Shown: positions 8,895 to 18,792, numbered from the stretch's first letter. The stretch is 64,000 bases of DNA from Halomonas sp. (GCF_011050415.1 NZ_DRFS01000024.1:310001-374000), one strand, 5' to 3'. Notes: generated by a model from the letters alone, not told the origin. Made by a program: numbers and translations.

Positions 8895-9827
8895 ATGCTT
8901 TCGGGTTTATTCATTGTTCTGCTACCGCTTGTACTCGGCTATCTGGTTCGGGTGCGCTCCCCGCAGTTACAGCAGCTGATAAATCAGGCCGTCAATGCCT
9001 CGGTATATTTGATACTGCTATTTATGGGCGTCAGTTTGGCCGGTCTTGAAAACCTGACCAGCCAGCTTTCGCGTTTAGGCGGAAACGCACTACTGCTGTT
9101 TAGCATTACCACGGCGTTTAATTTAGTAGCGCTGTGGTGGTTATCGTGCCGTTTGACTCTAAAGGCAGGTAACTCACCGGTGGTGAAAGACGCTCCCACC
9201 AGCAAGCTTGCGGCTATGCGAGGGTCGCTGTTGCTGGTAGCCGTGGTGGTGGGCGGCGTTATCTTCGGGCTGATGGTAGGTCCCTTCGTGGGTGAAAGGC
9301 TTTTCAATACAGCGGATTTACTCGCCGAATGGGTGCTTTATATGTTGCTGGTGTTAATCGGCTGCCAGCTACGCAATTCCGGCATGCCGCTTAAGCAGAT
9401 ATTGCTCAATCGTATGGGGTTAGCCATTGCGATAACCCTTGCAATAAGTTCGCTGCTAGCTGGATTGGTAGCCGCACCACTGCTATTACTAAGCTGGAAT
9501 GAAGGCCTTGCGATGGCAGCAGGCTTTGGTTGGTACTCGCTTTCTGCCATTTTAATCGGTGACCAATTAGGCCCACTGATGGGCGGCGTGGCGTTCTTCA
9601 ACGACCTCACCCGGGAATTGCTGGCGTTTATCCTAATTCCGCTCGTTATCCACCGCCATACCGCGCTGGCGATTGGCTACGGCGGTGCAACGTCTATGGA
9701 CTTCACCCTGCCCGTTATTCAGCAGCACGGCGGTGTGGCCTGCGTTCCTATTGCCGTCGTCAGTGGATTTATCCTTTCACTGCTCTCCCCGCCGCTGATT
9801 CTGTTCTTTCTTTCGCTTTCAGGTTAA
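8895..9827 (+). CDS. lysO: LysO-family amino-acid exporter
   Basis: Integral inner-membrane protein of 310 residues with about eight hydrophobic segments. It resembles the LysO (formerly YbjE) family that exports L-lysine in E. coli: an N-terminal LFIVLLPLVLGYLVRVRSPQ, and a C-terminal GGATSMDFTLPVIQQHGG stretch typical of the family. The ATG follows the upstream TAA with no spacing, implying coupling to the exported protein. Export of lysine or a toxic analogue is a family inference. Confidence 0.82.
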   Translation: MLSGLFIVLLPLVLGYLVRVRSPQLQQLINQAVNASVYLILLFMGVSLAGLENLTSQLSRLGGNALLLFSITTAFNLVALWWLSCRLTLKAGNSPVVKDAPTSKLAAMRGSLLLVAVVVGGVIFGLMVGPFVGERLFNTADLLAEWVLYMLLVLIGCQLRNSGMPLKQILLNRMGLAIAITLAISSLLAGLVAAPLLLLSWNEGLAMAAGFGWYSLSAILIGDQLGPLMGGVAFFNDLTRELLAFILIPLVIHRHTALAIGYGGATSMDFTLPVIQQHGGVACVPIAVVSGFILSLLSPPLILFFLSLSG

Positions 9828-10330
9828 CGCTGCAAGACCGTCCACCCTGCAAATCGCGCCCACCATGCCCTTCAGTGGCGCCTTGCTTTGAGGGTTCCCT
9901 GGCTCCCTACCACCAGCTCCAAGCGATTAATAAATAAGTAAAAGCCGTCATTTAAGCTGTAACAAAGCCATTCTAAACTGCCAAATAAAACAAAGACTCC
10001 CCTCCCTAAAAAAGCCTTTATCTTTTATTAAAATCCAACACTAACCACTTAAAATCAAAAGACTTAACTCAATTAAATAAATTATTATTGTGCTTTTATC
10101 AACATTTCAAAGCCTTATTTAATACGCTTATTGATTTAAGTTATGGTCGTCTTTCATTTAGCTAACCTATGATCAATAGGTCATAGCTTTTGAAATCATA
10201 GCTCTTAAGTAGCAGCTCCCGCTACCAAGTCTGGTTACAAGGTAGTAGGAGGTGAAGACAGCAATTTACTTGAAGCTTTTGAATTATCTAGTTAAACAGT
10301 ATTGACCATGGTAATCCAGGGAGGTCGAGC
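9828..10330 (+). other. AT-rich intergenic leader upstream of glgA
   Basis: About 500 bp without a convincing protein gene, markedly richer in A and T than its surroundings, especially 9930-10160. It holds inverted repeats (10166-10180), small stem possibilities around 10208-10243, and an AGGAGGTGA stretch near 10246-10254. That last element is overlapped by a GTG-led 17-codon reading frame ending at TGA 10304, which could be a leader peptide. I see no confident -10/-35 pair. This is the only candidate promoter and leader zone for the nine-gene glucan operon. Confidence 0.6.
10166..10202. repeat. Inverted and direct repeats in the glgA upstream region
   Basis: CCTAT-GATCA-ATAGG (10166-10180) is an inverted repeat. 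It overlaps a second one, CTATGA (10168-10173) / TCATAG (10181-10186). TCATAGCT also recurs directly at 10181-10188 and 10195-10202, 14 bp apart. Clustering of overlapping repeats suggests a protein-binding site; no regulator is identified. Confidence 0.4.
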
Positions 10331-12004
10331 ATGGGCGATGTGGCTGTAAGCGAGGTTACTAACGATAACAGCATGTCTAAAGAGGGCATGGTTGATAGTG
10401 ACGAAAAAGAAGGATCCAGACTTAACGAAACTTCTTTTAGATACAACCACAAAAGCAAACGAGCTCATCTAAATAAAACTACTACCGAACACAATTGTAA
10501 CATTATAGATCAAAGCCATAAAAATAAGCTCGACTCTCCACAGCGCATTCTATTTGTTACTACAGAGATTACCGATTTCGTTAAAGTTGGCGGTCTGGGA
10601 GATGTCTCTTCGGCGCTTCCTCGAGCCCTAGCGGCACATCACGATGTCCGCGTTCTAATTCCTGCCTATCGGGAAATGATCCAAGCTGAGTATGAGGTTA
10701 TTCCTGTTGGCCGCTTGCCGGCATACGCCGGGTTGCCAGCTTGCGATATTGGCCGCATCACCTGCCGAGACGGGCTAATTCTCTATGTGCTGCTGTGCCC
10801 AGAGCTTTATGAGCGCGAGGGTACCCCCTACGGCAATGGCTCAAGCGGTTATGGTGATGGCCAGGATGAAGGCTGGAAAGATAATGATATCCGCTTCGCC
10901 AGACTGTCACGGGCGGCGGCTGATATCGCCATGGGCAAAGCCAATCTCGATTGGCAGCCCCAGCTATTGCACCTCAACGACTGGGCGTGTGGCCTAGCAC
11001 CGGCTTATCTGCACTGGCAAGGCCAGCCAATGCCAAGTGTATTCACTATACACAACCTGGCTTATCAAGGCGTGTTTAGTGCCTCGCGTCTCGCAGTACT
11101 CGGCATTCCCGAAGAGGCGTTTCATATCGAGGGCGTCGAATACTATGGCGATCTCTCATTTATGAAAGCGGGGATCGTCTATGCCTCGCAAGTTACTACG
11201 GTGAGTGCGACCTACGCCCACGAGATCACCACCCCGAAATTCGGCTGTGGGCTCGATGGCCTACTCCGTTGTAAAGCCGAGCAGGGGCTCTTAAGCGGTA
11301 TTCCTAACGGCATTGATGACTCCTGGGATCCACGTACCGATAGCCACTTAATCAAAGCTTTTTCATCCAATGATTGGCGCGGCAAGCGTGCCAATGCCGA
11401 TTACGTCCGACACCACTTTGGACTGGCTCCCAGCCAAGGGCCACTGTTTGCGGTGATATCACGCTTGGTGCACCAGAAAGGGCTAGATCTCACCATCGAG
11501 GCAGCTAAGGCTATTGTTCATGCCGGGGGACAGATCATCTTTATGGGCTGCGGTGACCACCATGTGGAGGAAGCCCTACGTAATCTGGCCATCCGCTTTC
11601 CTGGTGCTATCGCTGCCTCCATCGGTTTCGACGAATATCAGGCCCGCTGCCTTTTCGCTGGGAGCGATTTCCTGCTTATGCCATCCCGCTTCGAGCCATG
11701 TGGCTTAAGTCAAATGTATGCTCAGCGCTTCGGCTCACTTCCCATAGCCCACCGCACCGGCGGCTTGGCCGATACTATTGAGGATGGCGTAACCGGATTC
11801 CTATTCGATGACATGCAGTTCGGTAGCTATATGCGTGCCATTCAGCGCGCCTTCGCCGTGTACAAATCTACCGACCTCTTCAATGCCATGCGCGGAGCTG
11901 CAATGGCGGGCCGCTACCACTGGCGTCAGTCTATTGTCCCCTACAGCAGGCTTTACCAGCGAGCACTTGAGCAGGTAGGAGACAAGGCAACACTGACACA
12001 GTGA
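10331..12004 (+). CDS. glgA: Glycogen synthase (GT5) with N-terminal extension
   Basis: GT5 glycosyltransferase that extends alpha-1,4-glucan, normally from ADP-glucose. The nucleotide-sugar motif KVGGLGDV is at residues 85-92, and the C-terminal FEPCGLSQMYAQRFG and HRTGGLADTI complete the active site. The GT5 part, about 487 residues, is of normal length, but it is preceded by about 70 charged, low-complexity residues rich in Asn, Lys, Ser and Glu, encoded by AT-rich DNA. ATG 10331 has a strong GGGAGG ribosome site, so the extension is probably made. The next in-frame Met codons are at 10373 and 10388 and still leave about 50 extra residues. First gene of the operon. No glgC lies nearby, so the ADP-glucose source is elsewhere, or the enzyme may make maltose-1-phosphate as actinobacterial GlgM (a GT4 enzyme) does; the latter is speculative. 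Confidence 0.92.
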   Translation: MGDVAVSEVTNDNSMSKEGMVDSDEKEGSRLNETSFRYNHKSKRAHLNKTTTEHNCNIIDQSHKNKLDSPQRILFVTTEITDFVKVGGLGDVSSALPRALAAHHDVRVLIPAYREMIQAEYEVIPVGRLPAYAGLPACDIGRITCRDGLILYVLLCPELYEREGTPYGNGSSGYGDGQDEGWKDNDIRFARLSRAAADIAMGKANLDWQPQLLHLNDWACGLAPAYLHWQGQPMPSVFTIHNLAYQGVFSASRLAVLGIPEEAFHIEGVEYYGDLSFMKAGIVYASQVTTVSATYAHEITTPKFGCGLDGLLRCKAEQGLLSGIPNGIDDSWDPRTDSHLIKAFSSNDWRGKRANADYVRHHFGLAPSQGPLFAVISRLVHQKGLDLTIEAAKAIVHAGGQIIFMGCGDHHVEEALRNLAIRFPGAIAASIGFDEYQARCLFAGSDFLLMPSRFEPCGLSQMYAQRFGSLPIAHRTGGLADTIEDGVTGFLFDDMQFGSYMRAIQRAFAVYKSTDLFNAMRGAAMAGRYHWRQSIVPYSRLYQRALEQVGDKATLTQ

Positions 12005-12018
12005 GGGAGAGGCTAGCA

Positions 12019-13863
12019 ATGTTGAAAAAGTTAGGGTTACAAAAGCCAGGGTTACCAAAACCAGAGTTTCAGCCGACTTTCGGCGCTCAGGTCATTGAGG
12101 AAAACCGCACGCGCTTTTCCATATGGGCACCGAATGCTAATCGGGTCGATCTTGAGATTGAAGGCTTACCCAGCATCAACATGACGCTCGGCAGTGACGG
12201 CTGCTTCACGGCCGAAGCATCCTGCGGCCATGGCGCCCGCTATCGCTACCGGATATTCAAAGAGGCTGATGAGCGTGGCAGCTTAGTGCCCGATCCTGCG
12301 GCCCGCGCTCAGTCGGGTGATATTGATGGCCCCAGCGTAGTAATCGACCCGCAGCACTACACATGGAACAACAGTGATTGGCAAGGGCGCCCCTGGCACG
12401 AAACCGTGCTCTACGAACTGCATGTGGGCACCCTGGGCGGTTTTGACGGCATCCGTCAGCTATTACCCTATCTTGCTGAACTGGGTATAACCGCCATCGA
12501 ACTAATGCCAATCTCGGAGTTTCCCGGTGCGCGTAACTGGGGGTACGACGGCGTGCTCCCCTATGCGGTGGAAGCCTCCTACGGCAGCCCCGACGATTTC
12601 AAAGCACTGATTGACGAAGCTCACTCCTATGGGCTGATGGTGTTTCTTGACGTGGTCTACAATCACTTCGGACCCGACGGTAATTACTTGGCAAGCTACG
12701 CCAGCGCCTTCTTCCGGGAGGACTTAGTGACGCCATGGGGGCCCTCCATCGACTTTCGCCAACCCATGGTGCGTCGCTACTTTATCGACAACGCCTTAAT
12801 GTGGCTTGAAGAGTACTGTTTGGATGGCTTGCGTTTTGATGCGGTACACGCCATCAGCGAGCAGGACTTCCTGGTCGTGCTGGCCGAAGAGATCCGCACC
12901 AAAATCGACCCCAAAAGGCACGTCCATCTCGTCTTAGAGAATGAAGGCAACACCGCCAGTCTGCTCAACCAAACGCAGTTCACCGCCCAGTGGAATGACG
13001 ACTGGCACAACGTCATGCATGTATTGCTGACCGATGAGCAGGAAGGCTATTACAGCGATTTTGTCGATGAAGCTACGCCCCGGCTGGCGCGCTGTCTTAG
13101 CGAAGGCTTCATATTCCAGGGCCACCAATCACGGCATGGCCACTCCCGAGGCGAGCCTAGCGCCCACCTTCCGCCCACTGCCTTCGTGGCGTTCTTACAA
13201 AATCATGATCAGACCGGCAACCGTGCCCTTGGCGAACGTTTAAGCGTACTCGCCGATGCGGAGATGCTGGAGGCAGCCACCTTACTGCTGCTGCTTTCGC
13301 CGATGGTACCGCTACTATTTATGGGTGAAGAGTGGGGATCGAAACGTCCTTTTCTGTTCTTCACAGAGCATAAGGAGGAGCTTGCCCAAGCGGTGCGCGA
13401 AGGGCGTCGTGCAGAGTTTGCCGACTTCAATGCGTTTCGTGATGAAACGAGCCGCGAGCGCATACCTGATCCCAATGCCCTTTCCACCTTCGAAGCCTCA
13501 ATTCCTGATCTTGACGTAAGGGGTACGCCCCCCTATTCCGCTTGTCTAGCACGTTATCGCACGCTGCTGGCGCTGCGCCATCAGCATATCGTGCCGCGCC
13601 TGCAAGGCGCTTCAGCACTGGGCGCTGATGTGGTCGGCGATAAAGCCGTAGTAGCCCGCTGGCAGATGAATGACGAAACCCAGCTCGTGATAGTACTCAA
13701 TCTGGGTAATAACTCGGCGACTACTCCTGGTCTAGGCGTCGGCCAGCTACTCCATGAAACCGTTGAAGGAGCTGCGACGGCTGCCCAGAGCGGCCGGTTA
13801 CCGCCCCACGCCGCAGCCGCCTGGTTGTGTCACAACCCGGGGGTCGAGGAGCTAAGTGCATGA
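12019..13863 (+). CDS. treZ: Malto-oligosyltrehalose trehalohydrolase TreZ
   Basis: Releases free trehalose from the maltooligosyl-trehalose produced by TreY. The protein has 614 residues, with an N-terminal CBM48-like domain (RFSIWAPNANRVDLEIEG) and a GH13 barrel. Catalytic residues are Asp274 (GLRFDAVHA), Glu307 (LVLENEGNT) and Asp397 (FLQNHDQTGNRA), the last in the motif typical of TreZ. ATG 12019 is chosen because GGGAGAGG lies 6 nt ahead; an in-frame GTG at 12001 overlaps the glgA stop and lacks such a site. It starts 14 nt after glgA and overlaps malQ by four bases. Confidence 0.95.
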   Translation: MLKKLGLQKPGLPKPEFQPTFGAQVIEENRTRFSIWAPNANRVDLEIEGLPSINMTLGSDGCFTAEASCGHGARYRYRIFKEADERGSLVPDPAARAQSGDIDGPSVVIDPQHYTWNNSDWQGRPWHETVLYELHVGTLGGFDGIRQLLPYLAELGITAIELMPISEFPGARNWGYDGVLPYAVEASYGSPDDFKALIDEAHSYGLMVFLDVVYNHFGPDGNYLASYASAFFREDLVTPWGPSIDFRQPMVRRYFIDNALMWLEEYCLDGLRFDAVHAISEQDFLVVLAEEIRTKIDPKRHVHLVLENEGNTASLLNQTQFTAQWNDDWHNVMHVLLTDEQEGYYSDFVDEATPRLARCLSEGFIFQGHQSRHGHSRGEPSAHLPPTAFVAFLQNHDQTGNRALGERLSVLADAEMLEAATLLLLLSPMVPLLFMGEEWGSKRPFLFFTEHKEELAQAVREGRRAEFADFNAFRDETSRERIPDPNALSTFEASIPDLDVRGTPPYSACLARYRTLLALRHQHIVPRLQGASALGADVVGDKAVVARWQMNDETQLVIVLNLGNNSATTPGLGVGQLLHETVEGAATAAQSGRLPPHAAAAWLCHNPGVEELSA

Positions 13864-15968
13864 AGGATAAGCTGAGAAAACTGGCTGAAGCGGCTGGACT
13901 GCTGCTCGAGTGGGAGAATAGCGACGGCGAACCTTGCCAGCTATCTGAACAGGTTCAGCGCCGCCTGCTGAGCTCACTTGGCTTGCCTGCCGAGAATGAG
14001 TCAACCATAGATGAAAGTTTACAACGTCTCGCACGACTGCATACGCCGGAAAGCCCTGCAGAGTGGCCATCGCTGCTTACCGTTGATCTTGATACTCCGC
14101 TCACGCTGCCCTCGCCACTGCCTTCGGGCACCGCCTTCCGCCTAATACTTGAGCAAGGTGGCTCTATAGAGGGTCATCTCGACAATAACAGGGCCTTGCC
14201 CAGCGTTACGGAGATTGGCTACCACCGTTTGCACATCGCCGATACCCAATTGACCCTGGCCGTTGCTCCACACCGCTGTTACTCCGCTGAAGACGCCAGC
14301 GGTGCAACCCAGCCACGCCTATGGGGGCTGGCAGCCCAGCTATACGCCCTACGACGCCCCGGCGATGGCGGAATCGGTGACACCTTAGCGCTGGAAAATT
14401 TCATCACCCGTGCCGCCGAGCAGGGGGCGGATGCCGTGGCGATCAGTCCGACCCATGCCATGTTCAGCGCTACTCCTGAGCACTACAGCCCCTACTCCCC
14501 CTCCTCACGGCTACTCTATAACGTGCTTTATAGTGCCGCGGAAACAGTGCTGGGGGAGTCTCAGGTTCAGCAAGCCCAGGCCCGTAATAGCCTGCAGGCA
14601 GAGCTGCATCGTCTGGAAAACAATGACGTTCTCGACTGGCCCGAAGCCGCAAGTGCCAAGCTCTCCTGGCTGCGTTATCTTTACGATGATTTTATGACCC
14701 GCAAGGACAACGCAGCCCTTGCGCTGCACGAGCAGATGCAAGCATTTCGCCGTGCGGGTGGCCAGCTGCTGGAGGATCATTGCCGCTTTGAAGCCTTGCA
14801 GAGAGAGCTTGGAGTCGGCGACTGGCAAGCGTGGCCTGCGGAGCTTCGCGATCCTGCCAGCGCAACACTCAATCACTTCGCCGAGACCCGGGCTGACGAA
14901 ATCGGTTTTCATGTGTTCTTGCAGTGGATAACGGCGGATGGGCTTTCACGTGCCCAGCGCACGGCACGCGAGAGTGGCATGGCGATTGGATTGATCGCCG
15001 ACTTGGCCGTGGGCGTTGATGCCGCCGGCAGCCAAACCTGGAGCCGCCAGGGGGAAATGCTCGAAGGTGTTTCCATCGGCGCCCCGCCCGATCTGTTTAA
15101 CGTCCATGGCCAGAATTGGGGGCTCGCCGCCTTCTCGCCCGTTGGACTGAAGCGCTCCGGTTTTGGTAGTTTCATCGATATGTTGCGCAGTGCCTTCGCC
15201 CATGCTGGCGGGGTAAGGATTGATCACATCCTGGGTCTGATGCGGCTATGGTTGATTCCCCACGGCGCGCCACCCACCGAAGGTGGCTACCTGCGCTATC
15301 CACTGGACGACATGCTGCGCCTGGTGGCGCTGGAATCCTGGCGGCATCGCGCCATTGTGATTGGCGAAGACCTGGGCACCGTGGCCCCAGGGTTTCGCCA
15401 GCAACTTTCCGCACGTGGCATATTAGGGATACAGGTACTGTGGTTTGAGCAGGATGAAACACAGCACTACCTTGCCGCAAGCGACTGGTCAGCGGATGCC
15501 ATGGCAACCAGTTCAACCCATGACCTGCCCACTGTGGCTGGCTGGTGGGCGGGAAGAGACATCGAATGGCGCAGCCACCTAGGGCTACTTAAGGCGACGC
15601 AAAGCGCCGAGAGCGAGCAGCAAACGCGGCGGTTAGAGCGTGCCAAACTGGCCAGCACGCTGGGCTTGCTGGGCGCCACACCCACCGCTGAGACACTGGA
15701 AGCCGCCGACATTCAGGCATCCAAGGTACTCGATGCCTGTGTTCGCCATCTAGGCCGTACGCCCGCTCCCTTGCTACTACTACCGGTCGAGGACGCCCTG
15801 GGGCTCGAAGAGCAAGCCAACTTACCCAACACGGTCGATGAGCACCCCAATTGGTCTAGGCGCTGGAGTGCCGAGGCCAATGACCTGCTGGCATCAAACG
15901 AAGTACGCCATCGGCTTGCTGAGCTTGCCCGTGCGCGCAACACCGCCAAGGGATCTGGTCATGAATAA
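13860..15968 (+). CDS. malQ: 4-alpha-glucanotransferase (amylomaltase)
   Basis: Transfers alpha-1,4-glucan chains between acceptors, re-equilibrating maltodextrin lengths and freeing glucose. The 702-residue GH77 protein has an N-terminal extension region as in E. coli MalQ. The catalytic residues are Asp455 (VRIDHILGLMRLW), Glu503 (VIGEDLGTV) and Asp555 (SSTHDLPTVAGWW), with the same spacing (48 and 52) as the E. coli enzyme. The ATG overlaps the treZ stop as ATGA with AGGA upstream, indicating coupled translation. It overlaps treY by eight bases. Confidence 0.95.
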   Translation: MKDKLRKLAEAAGLLLEWENSDGEPCQLSEQVQRRLLSSLGLPAENESTIDESLQRLARLHTPESPAEWPSLLTVDLDTPLTLPSPLPSGTAFRLILEQGGSIEGHLDNNRALPSVTEIGYHRLHIADTQLTLAVAPHRCYSAEDASGATQPRLWGLAAQLYALRRPGDGGIGDTLALENFITRAAEQGADAVAISPTHAMFSATPEHYSPYSPSSRLLYNVLYSAAETVLGESQVQQAQARNSLQAELHRLENNDVLDWPEAASAKLSWLRYLYDDFMTRKDNAALALHEQMQAFRRAGGQLLEDHCRFEALQRELGVGDWQAWPAELRDPASATLNHFAETRADEIGFHVFLQWITADGLSRAQRTARESGMAIGLIADLAVGVDAAGSQTWSRQGEMLEGVSIGAPPDLFNVHGQNWGLAAFSPVGLKRSGFGSFIDMLRSAFAHAGGVRIDHILGLMRLWLIPHGAPPTEGGYLRYPLDDMLRLVALESWRHRAIVIGEDLGTVAPGFRQQLSARGILGIQVLWFEQDETQHYLAASDWSADAMATSSTHDLPTVAGWWAGRDIEWRSHLGLLKATQSAESEQQTRRLERAKLASTLGLLGATPTAETLEAADIQASKVLDACVRHLGRTPAPLLLLPVEDALGLEEQANLPNTVDEHPNWSRRWSAEANDLLASNEVRHRLAELARARNTAKGSGHE

Positions 15969-18792
15969 TATTCGCGCCACCGTGCGCCTGCAGTTTCATC
16001 GCGACTTCACCCTGGCGGATGCCGAACAGTGGGTGGAGTACTATGCAGGCCTGGGTATTAGTCATATCTACGCCTCACCACTGCAAGCGTCGCGAGCGGG
16101 CTCGCCCCATGGCTATGACGGCATCGACCCGACCCGTATTGACCCCGAGCTGGGAGGCGAGGCGGCCCTGGAGCGCTTAGTCGCACGGCTGCGCTCTCGC
16201 GGCATGGGGCTAATTCTCGATATTGTGCCTAACCATCTGGCCGTGGGCGGCTCGCAAAACCGCTGGTGGCAGGACGTGCTGGCCTGGGGTAGGGAAAGTC
16301 CCTATGCCGCGTTCTTCGATATCGATTGGCACGCTGACACCAATACTGCCGACCCAACACTTACTGGAAAAATGCTTGCACCGTTTTTGGGAGCGCCTTA
16401 CGCCGAGATACTCCACTCAGGCGAACTGGTAATGTGCTACGACGCTGAAGCAGCCAGCTTTTATATCGCCTATCACGAACACCACTTCCCCATCGACCCT
16501 CGTCACTATGGCGACATACTGCGCTTTGCCGAACACAACGTTCTACACGAACAGGCGGCTTTTTTTGATGCCCTTCAGCAGCGCGAAGATGCTTATACCG
16601 CCGCAAAAGACGCATGTTATCAGCTCAACAAGGTGATGGAATCACCCGCCGCCCGCCAGTCGCTGGATGCAATTATGGCGCTGTTTGACGGCGCTAACCC
16701 CAACGGCGCCATTCGGCTTCATACGCTACTTGAGCGCCAGCATTATCGACTGGCATGGTGGCGCACCGCCTCTGATGAGATTAACTGGCGGCGTTTCTTC
16801 GACGTCACCGAACTGGGTGGCGTGCGCGTCGAAATACCGGAAGTCTTTGAAGCGGTTCACGCCCTCCCCTTACGACTGGTAGAAGCAGGCTGGGTCGACG
16901 GCTTACGGATAGATCATGTTGATGGACTGGCCGACCCACGCGCCTACTGCCTGCAACTGCGCCAGCGACTGGATGACCTAGAGCCGAAACGACCACCTGA
17001 TGCGCCGCGGCATGTCGCCCTCTATGTAGAAAAAATCCTTGGTGATGGCGAGACGTTACATCGCGACTGGGGAGTGGACGGCACCAGTGGCTACGAATTC
17101 ATGAACGAAGTCTCAGGGATCCAGCACGCCCCTGCGAGTGCCCTACCGTTACGCCAGCTATGGCAGGAAGTAAGCGGTCGTGATCCTGACTTTTCCGCTG
17201 AAGTGCGTCTGGCCAGAGCAGAGATACTGACTTCCCTGCTCGCCAGCGAATTCAACGCCTGTGCCCGCGCCCTGCATGCCGTCGCGCGCTGCCAGCTAAC
17301 CAGCCGTGATATCACCTTGGCGGCGATCCGTCGGGCGCTACAAGCATTGATCGTTCACTTTCCCATCTATCGTAGCTATGCCGACGATAGCGGTCGCCCC
17401 GATGCCGATGCTCCCTTCTTCTCTCAGGCAATGCGAGGCGCCCGGCAGGCACTCAACCCGCCGGATGTTGCGGTGCTTGAGAAATTAGAGCGCTGGCTGG
17501 GCGGCGAAGCCCCCCGTGACTGCGCCAATGATCACGAGCGCCAACTGCGCAGGCGCGCCATTGTACGCTTTCAGCAGTTGACGTCTCCGGTTGCCGCCAA
17601 AGCGGTGGAGGATACCGCCGGGTATCGCAGCGCGGTATTAATCTCACGTAATGACGTCGGCTTTGATGGCGAGAACTTCCACTACTCAGTCGACCATTTC
17701 CACGCGGCCAACGCCTGGCGCGCCCGTCATTTCCCCCGCGCCATGGTAACCACGGCCACCCACGACCATAAACGGGGTGAAGATGTTCGCGCCCGCCTGG
17801 CTGCGCTCAGTGAAAACGCCACGAGCTTTGCTGCTCAAGTCGAACATTGGCGGCAGTTAGCAGCACCGCTACGGCAGTCGCTCCCCGAAGGCGCTGCCCC
17901 TACACCGGGCGATGAACTGATTCTCTACCAGATTCTGATGGGCGCCTGGTCACCAACACTTGATCCCCAGGACAGCGACGCGTTGCAGTCGTTTTCCCAG
18001 CGGCTCATTCAGTGGCAGCAAAAGGCCCTGCGCGAAGCCAAGTTAAACAGCCACTGGCTATGGCCCGACGAGGCTTATGAGTCAGCTTGTCACGCCTATA
18101 TTGAAGGGTTGCTGACAACACCGACCCTTTGCGACGCCATCGCTTCGGCGGCACGTGCCCTTGACCTGCCAGGCGCCATCAATGGATTGGCACAAACCGT
18201 TTTGCGTCTAACCGTACCCGGCGTACCTGACCTCTACCAAGGGGGAGAGTTCTGGGACTACAGCCTGGTTGATCCCGATAATCGCCGCCCCGTCGACCAT
18301 GACCAACGCCAAGCAGCGCTGGAGGAGTCGCTGACTCCCACAGCAGCACTGCTTACCTGGCGTGACGGGCGGATCAAGCAAGCCCTTATCAAACAGTTAC
18401 TTGCTCTGCGTCAGCGCTATCCCCTGCTGTTCTCGCAGGGTGATTACCACCCTTTGACGGCCACTGGCGACCATTCCGACCACTTGGTGGCTTTTACCCG
18501 ACGATACGCCGGTTATCAACTGCTGGTGGTGGTACCCCGACTGACCGCCGCCCTGCTTGACGGCGCCGAACAGCCCACTATCCCGCCGGCGCAGTTGGGA
18601 AATACCCGCCTGCAGCCGGAAAGCGGACTTTGGCACAGCGTATTGTCCAACGCCTCACTGGAGGTAGACGACCAGGGTATACCCATCGCCACTCTGCTGG
18701 CGGAGCTGCCCGTGGGCGTTTTCCTGCGTGAAAACGGTATCCCAGGCAGCGCTGGGGCGTCCCAAGATCACGTTGAAATGGACTCACATTGA
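15961..18792 (+). CDS. treY: Malto-oligosyltrehalose synthase TreY
   Basis: Converts the reducing-end alpha-1,4 bond of a glucan into the alpha,alpha-1,1 bond of trehalose, preparing the substrate for TreZ. GH13 enzyme of 943 residues, at the long end of the family. Hallmarks are GYDGIDPTRIDPELGG, LDIVPNHLAVGG, Asp318 (LRIDHVDGLADP), Glu357 (LYVEKILGDGE) and TTATHDHKRGEDVRARL. The ATG inside the malQ end is preferred because AAGGGA precedes it and homology begins at once (ATVRLQFHRDFT); an open stretch 41 codons upstream is unrelated. Together with treZ it gives a complete glucan-to-trehalose route. Confidence 0.95.
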   Translation: MNNIRATVRLQFHRDFTLADAEQWVEYYAGLGISHIYASPLQASRAGSPHGYDGIDPTRIDPELGGEAALERLVARLRSRGMGLILDIVPNHLAVGGSQNRWWQDVLAWGRESPYAAFFDIDWHADTNTADPTLTGKMLAPFLGAPYAEILHSGELVMCYDAEAASFYIAYHEHHFPIDPRHYGDILRFAEHNVLHEQAAFFDALQQREDAYTAAKDACYQLNKVMESPAARQSLDAIMALFDGANPNGAIRLHTLLERQHYRLAWWRTASDEINWRRFFDVTELGGVRVEIPEVFEAVHALPLRLVEAGWVDGLRIDHVDGLADPRAYCLQLRQRLDDLEPKRPPDAPRHVALYVEKILGDGETLHRDWGVDGTSGYEFMNEVSGIQHAPASALPLRQLWQEVSGRDPDFSAEVRLARAEILTSLLASEFNACARALHAVARCQLTSRDITLAAIRRALQALIVHFPIYRSYADDSGRPDADAPFFSQAMRGARQALNPPDVAVLEKLERWLGGEAPRDCANDHERQLRRRAIVRFQQLTSPVAAKAVEDTAGYRSAVLISRNDVGFDGENFHYSVDHFHAANAWRARHFPRAMVTTATHDHKRGEDVRARLAALSENATSFAAQVEHWRQLAAPLRQSLPEGAAPTPGDELILYQILMGAWSPTLDPQDSDALQSFSQRLIQWQQKALREAKLNSHWLWPDEAYESACHAYIEGLLTTPTLCDAIASAARALDLPGAINGLAQTVLRLTVPGVPDLYQGGEFWDYSLVDPDNRRPVDHDQRQAALEESLTPTAALLTWRDGRIKQALIKQLLALRQRYPLLFSQGDYHPLTATGDHSDHLVAFTRRYAGYQLLVVVPRLTAALLDGAEQPTIPPAQLGNTRLQPESGLWHSVLSNASLEVDDQGIPIATLLAELPVGVFLRENGIPGSAGASQDHVEMDSH

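Noticed and set aside
9828..10330. Riboswitch or small-RNA gene in the AT-rich gap
   Set aside because: I could not recognise any known aptamer or a strong terminator hairpin with T-run; only short stems are present.
12001..12018. GTG start for treZ overlapping the glgA stop
   Set aside because: No ribosome site fits it, while ATG 12019 has GGGAGAGG at the right distance.
14511..14912. Minus-strand frame of 133 codons inside malQ
   Set aside because: The malQ frame covers it with catalytic residues at the correct spacing; the antisense frame shows no domain or start site.
15838..15960. Upstream extension of treY by 41 codons
   Set aside because: It overlaps the coding end of malQ and adds residues unlike TreY; ATG 15961 has a ribosome site and starts the conserved fold at once.
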